A stretch of 48,387 bases of DNA from an uncultured Sphingomonas sp. (lineage in GTDB: Bacteria; Pseudomonadota; Alphaproteobacteria; Sphingomonadales; Sphingomonadaceae), in the NCBI GenBank assembly GCA_913775975.1, contig CAJYLQ010000046.1, forward strand, positions 1 to 48,387. Direction: 5' to 3'. The notes under the pieces are model-generated. The model was not told where the DNA came from. It was given only the letters and a program-made list of their open reading frames with translations, and did not search any database. This document shows positions 25,397 to 34,040 of the stretch, in pieces. The translations under genes were made by a program, and so were the position numbers. The number at the start of each line of letters is the position of its first letter. The first letter of the stretch is position 1.

Positions 25397-26416
25397 TCAA
25401 CCGCCGCGCAGCAAACGCATGATTATTGCGCGCAAGCGACCATAATGACCGCTCGACAGCGACCCCAGCGCGCCATGCCGCTCCGGCGGGAGAAAGGCGA
25501 GCGGATGGCCGTCCGGACGAAACACATAATGGTCGAACCACGCCCGCCACGCCGCCCGTTCCGCCGGCGGCCGCTCCGCGATCGCGATCATCGCCAGCAG
25601 CATTGCGGTATAGGGCTGATCCGGCCCGGCGGCGAACCCGTCCCACCAATAGTTGACCAGCACGTTGACGTCGCCGGTCGCCTCCACCTGATGCCACCAC
25701 AGCTTGGGTATATACAGGCCGTCGCCGGGCGCCAGCTCCACCGTCAGCGCGCGATCGCGGGCGGCGGCGAATCGGGGATAACGCGGATCGTCCGGCGTGG
25801 CACCGGCAGCCAGCGCGACCGGCTGTCCCGCCATCGTATGGTCGATCGGCCCGACATACAGGTCGCCGATCGCATCGGGCGGATAGAGGGTGAAGCGCCG
25901 CCGCCCCGCCACGACGCAGGCGACATTGTCCTGCGTGTCGTAATGACAGGCGACGACCGAGCGATGGCCGATCCACACGCGTGGCCGGACATTGGCGGGG
26001 ACGAAGGGCAGCGGCGTCGTCGCCTCGATGCCCGGCAGGTACATCTCGACGGGCAGCGAGCCCATATACAGGCTGGGCACATCGGGCCGGCCGGCGGTTT
26101 CCAGGATTTCGGCCAGTCCGTCACGGAACGTCGCCTCGCGGCGGGTGAAGTTGAACCCGGTCAGCGCGTCGTCATAATGGTAGCGGGCGCCGATCGCCGG
26201 CGGGCCGACGAACATCTCCGCCGTCCGCCCGGCATCGAACCGGCCGAACTGGTCCGCCAGCGCCCCCTCCCCGCCCGTCACCAGCGGCCAGTCCCGCGCC
26301 ACGCCGCGCAGCACAACGGGGCGGCAGGGCCACATCACCGCCTCGCGAAAGCGCTCCGGGTCGGTCAGCATCTCTGGCCCCGCTTCGATCAGCGCCTCGG
26401 GCGGCGTGGCGGTCAT
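25397..26416 (-). CDS. Cupin-like JmjC-type protein (Cupin_8 family)
   Basis: A 339-residue cytoplasmic protein resembling JmjC/FIH-type Fe(II)/2-oxoglutarate oxygenases. The facial triad is visible: His158 and Asp160 in ACHYDTQDN, and His242 in IPKLWWHQVEATG. Other family segments are PGDGLYIPKLWWHQV (in part) and VNYWW. It starts at the ATG overlapping the SapC stop (ATGA, 26413-26416); the open frame extends far upstream antiparallel to nothing useful and is rejected. Proteins of this family are regularly encoded with SapC and tryptophan-halogenase-like proteins next to TonB receptors. Their substrate is not established; hydroxylation of a protein or small molecule is only an analogy. Confidence 0.85.
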   Translation of the reverse strand: MTATPPEALIEAGPEMLTDPERFREAVMWPCRPVVLRGVARDWPLVTGGEGALADQFGRFDAGRTAEMFVGPPAIGARYHYDDALTGFNFTRREATFRDGLAEILETAGRPDVPSLYMGSLPVEMYLPGIEATTPLPFVPANVRPRVWIGHRSVVACHYDTQDNVACVVAGRRRFTLYPPDAIGDLYVGPIDHTMAGQPVALAAGATPDDPRYPRFAAARDRALTVELAPGDGLYIPKLWWHQVEATGDVNVLVNYWWDGFAAGPDQPYTAMLLAMIAIAERPPAERAAWRAWFDHYVFRPDGHPLAFLPPERHGALGSLSSGHYGRLRAIIMRLLRGG

Positions 26417-27108
26417 GCCGGCAGGCCGGCCAGCCGATCGTTGCGGATGCGCGCCAGCGTGCGGATATGGCGCAGCGACGCGGACTGGACATAGGCCAGT
26501 TGCAGGTCGCCCGCGCGGAACAGCTCCAGCGCCGCCGCATCCGGCAGCGCCTGCACCGCGTCTAGGCTGACGGTGTACAGCCCCTCCAGCCGCAGCGGTT
26601 GGCCATCGTCGAAGTTCAGCGTGATATCGATCGGCTCCAGCAGCCGGTGCCGCATCAGCCGCGCGATCGCCGCGTCGGTGGCGGGCAGGCCGTCCTGCAA
26701 CGTTCGTAGCGCGATCTGCACGCGGCGCAGCGCCGGCGCGGCGGTCGCCCCGTCCGCGAACAGCGGCTCGCCGCCGCCATTGCCGGCGAAGGCGGCATGA
26801 TCGCGGTCGACGACGATGGTATCGCCCTCCAGGAAGAAGCCCTGCCGCTCCAGATCGGCGGGCCGCCAGTCGGGCAGCAGGCCATCGACCGCGCGCAGAT
26901 TGCTGTCCGGCTCCAGCCCCATGATAACGCCCGCATAGAAGGCGCCGGTATCCGGCCGCTTGGTGAACAGAATCGGAAAATGCGCGGCGGCGGGCACGAA
27001 TTCCTCCGCCACGATCTGTGCGAAATGCCGCCCGGAATCGACCGCGCGCGACAGGCGAAGATCCGCATGACGCTGTAAATCCAGCATTTCCAGCTCTGCC
27101 ATCGTCAT
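26413..27108 (-). CDS. SapC-family protein
   Basis: A 231-residue protein of the SapC family (named after a Campylobacter S-layer locus; the molecular role is unknown). Typical segments are AHFPILFTKRPDTGAFYAGVIMGL near 43-66 (given only as position), DWRPADLERQGFF, and the C-terminal FRAGDLQLAYVQSASLRHI and RNDRLA. It has no signal peptide or membrane segment, so it should be cytoplasmic. Two starts are possible, ATG 27108 or ATG 27102; AGGAG is three bases from the first and nine from the second, so the second may be the real one. The stop overlaps the cupin-like gene. It is divergent from the TonB receptor. Confidence 0.85.
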   Translation of the reverse strand: MTMAELEMLDLQRHADLRLSRAVDSGRHFAQIVAEEFVPAAAHFPILFTKRPDTGAFYAGVIMGLEPDSNLRAVDGLLPDWRPADLERQGFFLEGDTIVVDRDHAAFAGNGGGEPLFADGATAAPALRRVQIALRTLQDGLPATDAAIARLMRHRLLEPIDITLNFDDGQPLRLEGLYTVSLDAVQALPDAAALELFRAGDLQLAYVQSASLRHIRTLARIRNDRLAGLPA

Positions 27109-27222
27109 CCTCTCCTGCCGTCTCGGCGCCCACTGTATGGCCGCGCCCCGTGCGGCTCGTATGTTTTTCCGTCACACTGACTAGGTCGATCGCGTTCCTG
27201 CTGCAATCGTCCGCGCCGGGGG

Positions 27223-27261
27223 TTGCAATCAAAAATGGTTCCGATAATGTGAGCGCTACCG
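27223..27261 (+). promoter_or_regulatory. Candidate receptor promoter with LacI-type operator
   Basis: TTGCAA (27223-27228), 16 bases, TAATGT (27245-27250), overlapped by TGTGAGCGCTACCG (27248-27261). The reverse complement of the latter is close to the CG-centred palindrome TGGTAGCGCTAACA, which I recall as the xylan-regulon box of Xanthomonas. The element lies in the 250-base divergent region, about 100 bases before the receptor ATG. Confidence 0.5.
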
Positions 27262-27358
27262 TGATGACGAGGCAGTCGCCGCCGTCGTTGCAACGCTGTC
27301 CGGTTGTCGGCCCTCACACAGAAAGGGCGAAACGGCCGGTTTAGGAGGGGTCTGAAGG

Positions 27359-30300
27359 ATGACGTATTCTGTCTCTGCGGGTGATTCGGATCGCCGCAAT
27401 CCGCTGATGATGAAGCTGGCGTGCGCGACCAGCGTGATCGCGCTCTGTGTCGCCGCACCGGCGATGGCGCAGGATCAGGGCAATCTGCAGAACAGCACGA
27501 CGGCCGTGCCCGCCGCGCCGCAGCCTGCCGTTCCCGCCACCGCCAACACCACCAGCGCGCAGGAAGCCGGCTCGCCGCAGGATACCGCGACGGCGCAGGA
27601 CGCCTCGCAGGGCAATTCGGTCGCCGCGTCGGAGGGCGACATCATCGTCACCGGCCTGCGCGGGTCGCTGCAGCGCAACCTCGATATCAAGCGCACCTCG
27701 TCCGGCGTGGTCGACGTGATCTCGGCCGAGGATATCGGCAAGTTCCCCGATTCGAACGTCGCCGCATCGCTGCAGCGTCTGCCGGGCGTGTCGATCCAGC
27801 GTTCGGGCTCGCGCGGCGAGCCGACGGGCATCACCGTTCGCGGCTTCGGCGGCGATTTCAACACGACGCTGTATGACGGCCGCCGCATTTCCACCGCGAC
27901 GGGTGGCCGCCAGATCGACTTCTCGACCGTGGGCGTCGACTTCATCGGCCAGCTGTCCGTCTTCAAGACGCCGGACGTCACGCTGGCGTCCAGCTCGATC
28001 GGCGCGACCGTCAACATCGCCTTCCCGAATCCATTCGACCACCCCGGCTTCCGCATGGCGGCCAGCGCGTCGGGCTCGATCCAGGATCGTGCCGGCCGCA
28101 TCGTGCCGACCGCCGGCCTGCTCATCAGCAACACCTTCAACGACACGTTCGGCATCCTGGCCGACGTGATCTACACCCGCCGCGACACCGACACGAACCG
28201 CGTCTACGTGTCCGGTTGGCCAGGCGGCCGCTACGCGCCCTGCCAGCTGGCGGGCAATGCGAACGCCGCCAACTGCTCGCCGACGAACGATCCGAACAAC
28301 GCGGCCTATGCCAACGTCAACAATCGCCAGACCCAGGCCGGCTGGTTCCCGCAGCAATACGGTGCGGAGCAGCAGCGCGTGAAGGACGAGCGCGTCGATG
28401 CGCGCATCTCGCTGCAGTATCACCCGACCGATGACCTGATGCTGACGATCGACAACAACTTCTCGCGTCAGAACATCACGCAGGAGAACTATGCGTTCGG
28501 CGTGTGGTTCAACTCCGCGTCGCTGCGCAACGCGAAGGTCGACGGCAACGGCACCTTCGTGGACTTCACGCAGGCCGGCTCGCCAACCGACTTCACCGCG
28601 GCGCTGAACAAGCAGATCCTGCAGACCAACCAGACCGGCATGAACGTCAAGTATGACGCGACCGACAATCTGACGCTGGAAGGCGACGTCGCCTATGCCA
28701 AGAGCTGGCTGAACCCGGGCGACGTGATCGGCAGCCAGAACGGCGATATCGGCTATGGCGGCACGCTGGGCACCAACCTGCGCTTCCTGGTCGACGGCGA
28801 CAGCAAGAACGCTTTCCCCTCGATCAGCAACTTCGGCCCGGCCGGCAACGGCGCCAACTGGGCGAACCAGTCGCTGATCGGCTCGCACGTCACCGTGAAC
28901 CAGACGCAGCATAATACCGACGAGCTGGTCCAGTTCCGCGGCAACGCCACCTGGAAGCAGGACAACGTCACGCTGAAGGCCGGCGGCCAGTTCTATCAGG
29001 ACACGTTCAACTTCCGGAACCAGAGCACCTTCACCAACAATTACTGGCAGGCCTATGCTGGCTACGGCGGCCCCTCGGGCCAGGGCGGCGGCGTTGCTCC
29101 GCTACCGGCGAGCCTGTATCAGGGCTCGATCAGCCTGAACAACTTCATCCCGGGCTTTGCCGGCAGCCTGCCGCCGTCGGTGTATATCTTCAGCCCGCAG
29201 GCTTATCAGGCGTATCTGACCAGCCTCGGCAATCCTAAGGCTACCCGCGTCCCCGGTTTCAACTATCCGACCAACGCGAGCGATGGGTTGAACAATTTCA
29301 CCGGCACGTTCGACGAGGCGGTTGATCCGGGCAGCGTCCTGCGAGTGCGGGAGCGGACCTGGGCGCTGTATTTCAATGCGAACTTCCAGACCGAGATCGC
29401 GGGCCTGCCATTCACGTTGAACGCCGGCATCCGTAACGAGGTCACGAACTTGCGCTCGCAAGGCGTTGGTCGCGTACCGGTCGAGATTGTTGGCAGCACC
29501 GTCGACAAAACACTTCTGAGCATCACGCGGTACACCGATCCCATTCCGGTCCAGAACGGCAGTTCCTACTCGTATCTCCTGCCCAGCATGGACGCGAAGC
29601 TGGAGGTTCTGGACAACCTGATCGTTCGCATCGACGCCTCGCGGACGCTGACGCGTCCGGCCTTGAACCTGCTGAATCCGGTGTTGAACGTCGGCAGCGG
29701 CCAGCGCATCAACGCCCTGTCGGCGAGCGGCGGCAATCCGAACCTGAAGCCGTATCTGGCCGATAACTTCGACCTCGGCGCGGAATGGTACTATCAGCGT
29801 AACTCGTACCTGGCGGTGAACTTCTTCCTGAAGAACGTGAGCAACTTCATCGTCGGCGGCGTGACGCGGCAGACGATTGCGGGGCTGATTGATCCATCGA
29901 CTGGCCGAGCCGCAGACTTCGCCGTCACCGCACAGGTGAACGGCCCTGATGCGACCATCCGCGGCGTCGAAGTGGCGTTGCAGCAGGTGTTCGGGAATAC
30001 CGGCTTCGGCTTCCAGGCGAACGCGACCTTCGTCGGCAGCAACCGTCCGTACGACCCGACGAACATCTCGCAGACCGGCTTCGCGGTCACCGGCCTTGCC
30101 AATTCGGCGAACTTCGTCGGTTTCTACGACAAGTCCGGCTTCCAGATCCGCGCCGCGCTCAACTGGCGTGACGAATATCTGGCGGGCTTCGGCCAGAACC
30201 AGAACACCGGCCAGTTCGGTGCCGAGCCGACCTTCGTCAACCAGAGCTTCCAGGTCGATCTGACCAGCAGCTACGACATCAGCAAGAATCTGAGCGTCTT

Positions 30301-30421
30301 TGCGGAACTGCTGAACCTCAACAAGAACAAGCAGAGCACGCACGGCCGCTTCAAGAACCAGCTGCTCGACGTGTTCGACTATGGCCGCCGCTATTCGGCG
30401 GGCATCCGCTACCGCTTCTAA
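27359..30421 (+). CDS. TonB-dependent outer-membrane receptor
   Basis: A 1020-residue outer-membrane transporter, probably for an oligosaccharide. The start ATG has AGGAGGGG eight bases upstream; a second Met at residue 17 begins the hydrophobic part of the signal peptide, cleaved near AMA-QD (37/38). A low-complexity Ala/Thr/Gln stretch (40-90) leads to the TonB-box-like GDIIVTG and the plug (about 95-230: SAEDIGKFPDSNVAASLQRL, IQRSGSRGEPTGITVRGFG in part). The 22-strand barrel follows, with terminal GIRYRF ending in Phe as expected. Codon use shifts between about 29095 and 29960. It heads the plus-strand arm; a strong hairpin separates it from the halogenase gene. Confidence 0.95.
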   Translation: MTYSVSAGDSDRRNPLMMKLACATSVIALCVAAPAMAQDQGNLQNSTTAVPAAPQPAVPATANTTSAQEAGSPQDTATAQDASQGNSVAASEGDIIVTGLRGSLQRNLDIKRTSSGVVDVISAEDIGKFPDSNVAASLQRLPGVSIQRSGSRGEPTGITVRGFGGDFNTTLYDGRRISTATGGRQIDFSTVGVDFIGQLSVFKTPDVTLASSSIGATVNIAFPNPFDHPGFRMAASASGSIQDRAGRIVPTAGLLISNTFNDTFGILADVIYTRRDTDTNRVYVSGWPGGRYAPCQLAGNANAANCSPTNDPNNAAYANVNNRQTQAGWFPQQYGAEQQRVKDERVDARISLQYHPTDDLMLTIDNNFSRQNITQENYAFGVWFNSASLRNAKVDGNGTFVDFTQAGSPTDFTAALNKQILQTNQTGMNVKYDATDNLTLEGDVAYAKSWLNPGDVIGSQNGDIGYGGTLGTNLRFLVDGDSKNAFPSISNFGPAGNGANWANQSLIGSHVTVNQTQHNTDELVQFRGNATWKQDNVTLKAGGQFYQDTFNFRNQSTFTNNYWQAYAGYGGPSGQGGGVAPLPASLYQGSISLNNFIPGFAGSLPPSVYIFSPQAYQAYLTSLGNPKATRVPGFNYPTNASDGLNNFTGTFDEAVDPGSVLRVRERTWALYFNANFQTEIAGLPFTLNAGIRNEVTNLRSQGVGRVPVEIVGSTVDKTLLSITRYTDPIPVQNGSSYSYLLPSMDAKLEVLDNLIVRIDASRTLTRPALNLLNPVLNVGSGQRINALSASGGNPNLKPYLADNFDLGAEWYYQRNSYLAVNFFLKNVSNFIVGGVTRQTIAGLIDPSTGRAADFAVTAQVNGPDATIRGVEVALQQVFGNTGFGFQANATFVGSNRPYDPTNISQTGFAVTGLANSANFVGFYDKSGFQIRAALNWRDEYLAGFGQNQNTGQFGAEPTFVNQSFQVDLTSSYDISKNLSVFAELLNLNKNKQSTHGRFKNQLLDVFDYGRRYSAGIRYRF

Positions 30422-30433
30422 GGCTCCTCCCCT

Positions 30434-30472
30434 CTGGCGGGATGTGGCATGGTCCGCATCCCGCCAGCTTTT
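30434..30472 (+). terminator. Intrinsic terminator after the receptor
   Basis: A perfect 11-base stem CTGGCGGGATG/CATCCCGCCAG with a 12-base loop, then CTTTT. It begins 12 bases after the receptor stop and ends 18 bases before the halogenase start, so it probably attenuates transcription into the downstream genes. An upstream ATG for the halogenase at 30449 would lie inside the loop. Confidence 0.85.
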
Positions 30473-30490
30473 CGAAGAGCACTGGAATCG

Positions 30491-32032
30491 ATGAAGGAAA
30501 TCCGGAATATCGTCATCGTCGGCGGCGGCACCGCCGGATGGCTGACCGCAGGGGTCATCGCCGCGCGGCACCAGGCGCGCCGCCCGCATGGCTTTACCGT
30601 GACGCTGGTCGAATCGCCCAACGTTCCGATCATCGGCGTCGGCGAGGGCACCTGGCCGACCTTGCGCGCCACGCTGCGCGCGATGGGCGTCTCAGAAACC
30701 GAATTCTTCCGTCAGTGCGACGCGTCGTTCAAGCAGGGCGCGCGCTTCAACCGCTGGACGACCGGCGCCGTCGACGACGGCTATTACCACCCGCTGATGC
30801 TGCCGCAGAATTTCGGGCAGGTGAACCTGGCGTCCCACTGGCTGGCCGATGGCGAGGGGGAAACGTTCTGTGATGCGGTGACGCCGCAGGGACGGCTGTG
30901 CGACGCGGGGCTTGGCCCGAAGACGATGGCGACCGCCGAATATGACGGGCTGGCCAATTACGCCTACCACCTCGACGCGGGCAAATTCTCCACCTTCCTC
31001 CAGCGGCATTGCTGCGACGTGTTGGGCGTGCGCCATGTGCTGGCCGACGTCACGACCGTTCACAAGGCGGAGGATGGCGATATCAGCCGCCTCGACACGC
31101 AGCAGGGCACGACCATCGAGGGCGACCTGTTCGTCGACTGCACCGGCTTCCGCTCGCTGCTGCTGGGCGAGGCGATGGGCGTCCCCTTCAAAAGCTGCAC
31201 GGACACGCTGTTCTGCGACACCGCGCTTGCGATCCAGGTGCCCTATGACCGGCCGGACGACCCGGTCGCCTGCCACACCATCTCCACCGCCCAGTCGGCG
31301 GGCTGGATCTGGGATATCGGCCTGCCGACGCGGCGCGGCGTCGGCCATGTCTTCTCCAGCAGCCATATCAGCGCCGACGAAGCGGAGCGCGAGCTGCGCG
31401 CCTATCTGGGCGATGCGGGCAAGGATCTGCCGGTCCGCCAGATCGGGATCACCGCGGGTCATCGCGAACGCTTCTGGGCGGGCAATTGCGTCGCGGTGGG
31501 CCTCGCCGCCGGCTTCCTCGAACCGCTGGAAGCCTCCGCGATCGTCCTCATCGAACTGTCGGCGAAGCTGATCGCGGAACAGATGCCCGCCTGCCGCGAG
31601 GTGATGGACGTCGTCGCCCGCCGCTTCAACGAGACGACCGCCTATCGCTGGGGCCGGATCATCGACTTCCTGAAGCTGCATTATGCGCTGACGCAGCGCA
31701 CCGACAGCGACTTCTGGCGCGACAATGCACGGCCCGAGACGATCCCCGACCGGCTGCACGCGCTGATGGAGCTGTGGCGCTATCAGGTGCCGTGGATGCA
31801 CGAGGAGTTCGACCGGGTGGAGGAGGTGTTCCCCTCCGCCAGCTACCAGTACGTCCTCTACGGCATGGGCGCGCGCACCGCGCTGATGCCCGGCACCCTC
31901 GAAGGCGACCGGCAACAGGCGATCCGCGCGCGGCGGGAAAACCACGTGCAGACGCAGCGGCTGCTGGGCGGCCTGCCCCGCCACCGCGAATTGCTGGAGC
32001 GGATCGTCCGCCACGGCCTGCAACCCATCTGA
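30491..32032 (+). CDS. Tryptophan-halogenase-like flavoprotein
   Basis: A 513-residue FADH2-dependent halogenase family member. It has the FAD motif IVIVGGGTAGWLTAG at 7-21, and GVGEGTWPT. The presumed catalytic Lys81 is in ASFKQGARF and corresponds to Lys79 of PrnA. The halogenase signature WIWDI has Trp272 and Trp274, the same positions as WxWxIP in PrnA, and the conserved FLEPLEAS segment is present. The start is the ATG at 30491; an earlier ATG lies in the terminator loop. Families like this are often beside TonB receptors for carbohydrates, where the natural substrate is unknown. Motif retention suggests a working flavin enzyme; halogenation is an inference. Confidence 0.9.
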   Translation: MKEIRNIVIVGGGTAGWLTAGVIAARHQARRPHGFTVTLVESPNVPIIGVGEGTWPTLRATLRAMGVSETEFFRQCDASFKQGARFNRWTTGAVDDGYYHPLMLPQNFGQVNLASHWLADGEGETFCDAVTPQGRLCDAGLGPKTMATAEYDGLANYAYHLDAGKFSTFLQRHCCDVLGVRHVLADVTTVHKAEDGDISRLDTQQGTTIEGDLFVDCTGFRSLLLGEAMGVPFKSCTDTLFCDTALAIQVPYDRPDDPVACHTISTAQSAGWIWDIGLPTRRGVGHVFSSSHISADEAERELRAYLGDAGKDLPVRQIGITAGHRERFWAGNCVAVGLAAGFLEPLEASAIVLIELSAKLIAEQMPACREVMDVVARRFNETTAYRWGRIIDFLKLHYALTQRTDSDFWRDNARPETIPDRLHALMELWRYQVPWMHEEFDRVEEVFPSASYQYVLYGMGARTALMPGTLEGDRQQAIRARRENHVQTQRLLGGLPRHRELLERIVRHGLQPI

Positions 32033-32056
32033 CCGATCCGAAGGAGCCTGCCCCCC

Positions 32057-34000
32057 GTGTCCATCGTACCACTCCGCGTCGCCCTTCTTTCCGTGGCGGT
32101 TCTCGGCGCGGCGCCGGTGGCGGCGGCACCGCGCCTCGACGGTGTGCTGACCGACCATGCGGTCATCCAGCGCGGCCAGACCATCCCGGTGTCCGGCGAC
32201 GCCGCGCCGGGGGAGACGGTGATGATCGGCCTCGCTGGCAACAGCGTCGTCGCCCGGGCGGGCAAGGACGGCCGCTTCAGCGCCACGCTGCCCGCGCTGC
32301 CGGCGGGCGGGCCCTATGACCTGACGATCGCCGCACCCAGCGGCGCGATGGCGGTGCGCGACCTGCTGGTCGGCGACGTCTTCCTGTGTTCGGGTCAGAG
32401 CAACATGGAGCTGGTGGTGCGCGATGCGCAGGACCTGATCCCGGATGCGCATCCGCCGCTCGACAACCAGCTCCGCCTGCTGACCGTCGCGCGTGGCGTC
32501 AGTCCCACCCCCCTCACCCGCTTCGCCACGCAGCCGCAATGGACGCCAGCGGGGCCCGACAGCGTGCCCGGCTTCTCCGCCGCCTGTTTCTACATGGTGC
32601 AGGCGCTGCGGCGGACGCAGAAGGTGCCGATCGGCGCGATCCATTCCAGCTGGGGCGGATCGCGGATCAGCGCCTGGATGAGCGATGCGGCCCTCCGCGC
32701 GTCCGGCATGGCGGCGGATGCGGATTTGCTGGCGCTCTACGCGCGCGATCCGGCGGCGGCGACGCGCCGCGCGGCGGACATCTGGGAGGCGTGGTGGCGC
32801 AAGGGCTCGGGCGACGCGCCCGGCCGCGAGCCGTGGCAGCCCGATGCCGCGCTGGATTGGCGGCCCGTGCCGTCCTTCACCAATTTCGAAAGCTGGGGCG
32901 TTCCCGAACTGGCCGATTACAACGGCATGATCTGGTATCAGCGCGAGTTGCAGCTGACGCCCGCCCAGGCGCGCGGCCCCGCCACGCTGGTGATCGGCGC
33001 GGTCGACGATGCCGATCAGACCTGGGTGAACGGTCAGCCCGTCGGCAGCAGCAGCCTGTCGGGCGCGATGCGCGTCTATGCGGTACCGGCGGGAACGCTG
33101 AAGGCGGGGCGCAACGTCATCACCGTCAACGACGACGACGTCTATGCCAATGGCGGCATGACCGGCCCGGCCGAGGCGATGCGCATCACCTTCGCCGACG
33201 GGACCAGCATCCCGCTGGGCGACGGCTGGCGCTATGCCATCGCGAAGCGGATCGCGGGCGCCGCGCCGCGCGGGCCATGGGGCGACATCAACGGCGCCGG
33301 CACCTTGTTCAACGCGATGATCGCGCCGCTGGCCGGCACGCGGCTGGCCGGCTTCGCCTGGTATCAGGGGGAATCGGACACCGGCATTCCCGGATACGAC
33401 ACGCGGCTGACGCGGATGATCGCCGACTGGCGGCAGCGCTTCGGCGGGCCGGCGGCGGGCTTCGCGGTGGTGCAGCTGTCGTCCTACGGCACCCCCGCGA
33501 CGCAGCCGGTCGACAGCGGCTGGGGCATCGTCCGCGATGCGCAGCGGCGCGTCGTGGCGGCGGATCGCCATGCGGGCCTGGCGGTGACGCTGGACATCGG
33601 CGACGCGTTCGACATCCATCCGGGCGAGAAGCACATGGTCGGCCAGCGACTGGCGCAGGCGATGCGCGCGGGCTTCTATGGCGAGGCGGTCGCCCCCGCC
33701 GGGCCGGCCATCGCCACCGCACAGAAGAGCGCCGATGGCGGCGTGACGCTGCGCTTCACCGGCGTCAGCGGCGCGCTCCATGCGCTCGGCGCGGCGCAGG
33801 CGATCGGCTTCCAGCTGTGCGGCGCGGCGGCGGGCAGCTGCCGCTATGCGGCGGGCACCGTGTCGGGGTCGGGGATCGCGCTCGCCGGCGATGGCCAGCC
33901 GGTCACGCATGTCCGCTATGCATGGGACGATGCGCCCGCCACCAATCTGGCCGACGACGCGCGGATGCCCGTCGGCACGTTCGACGTGCCCGTGTCCTGA
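32057..34000 (+). CDS. SGNH acetylesterase (sialate O-acetylesterase family)
   Basis: A 647-residue secreted carbohydrate esterase. It begins with GTG after AAGGAG (ten bases); a signal peptide is at 1-23 (ending AAAPRLD). The catalytic Ser115 lies in FLCSGQSNME (C111-E118), and the Asp519/His521 pair is in FDIHPGEKH. A beta-sandwich insert (about 270-390, including VIGAVDDADQTWVNG) is typical of the family, interrupting the SGNH fold, and FAWYQGESDT is conserved. In plant-polysaccharide loci such enzymes remove acetyl groups from xylan, mannan or pectin rather than sialic acid. It starts 24 bases after the halogenase gene and lies 40 bases before the GH3 gene. Confidence 0.9.
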   Translation: MSIVPLRVALLSVAVLGAAPVAAAPRLDGVLTDHAVIQRGQTIPVSGDAAPGETVMIGLAGNSVVARAGKDGRFSATLPALPAGGPYDLTIAAPSGAMAVRDLLVGDVFLCSGQSNMELVVRDAQDLIPDAHPPLDNQLRLLTVARGVSPTPLTRFATQPQWTPAGPDSVPGFSAACFYMVQALRRTQKVPIGAIHSSWGGSRISAWMSDAALRASGMAADADLLALYARDPAAATRRAADIWEAWWRKGSGDAPGREPWQPDAALDWRPVPSFTNFESWGVPELADYNGMIWYQRELQLTPAQARGPATLVIGAVDDADQTWVNGQPVGSSSLSGAMRVYAVPAGTLKAGRNVITVNDDDVYANGGMTGPAEAMRITFADGTSIPLGDGWRYAIAKRIAGAAPRGPWGDINGAGTLFNAMIAPLAGTRLAGFAWYQGESDTGIPGYDTRLTRMIADWRQRFGGPAAGFAVVQLSSYGTPATQPVDSGWGIVRDAQRRVVAADRHAGLAVTLDIGDAFDIHPGEKHMVGQRLAQAMRAGFYGEAVAPAGPAIATAQKSADGGVTLRFTGVSGALHALGAAQAIGFQLCGAAAGSCRYAAGTVSGSGIALAGDGQPVTHVRYAWDDAPATNLADDARMPVGTFDVPVS

Positions 34001-34040
34001 CGGGCACGGACCGGCTTACCAAAACACCAGAACATAGGGG

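Noticed and set aside
26417..27232. N-terminal extension of the cupin-like protein by about 270 codons
   Set aside because: It overlaps the SapC gene in another frame and has shadow-like composition; the ATGA overlap start at 26416 fits the family.
30449..30490. Earlier ATG start for the halogenase
   Set aside because: It lies in the loop of the receptor terminator and encodes residues ahead of the FAD motif that are not family-like.
30692..33910. Minus-strand open frame of 1072 codons opposite the halogenase and esterase genes
   Set aside because: It spans two well-supported plus-strand genes and their junction, and its composition is typical of an antisense shadow.
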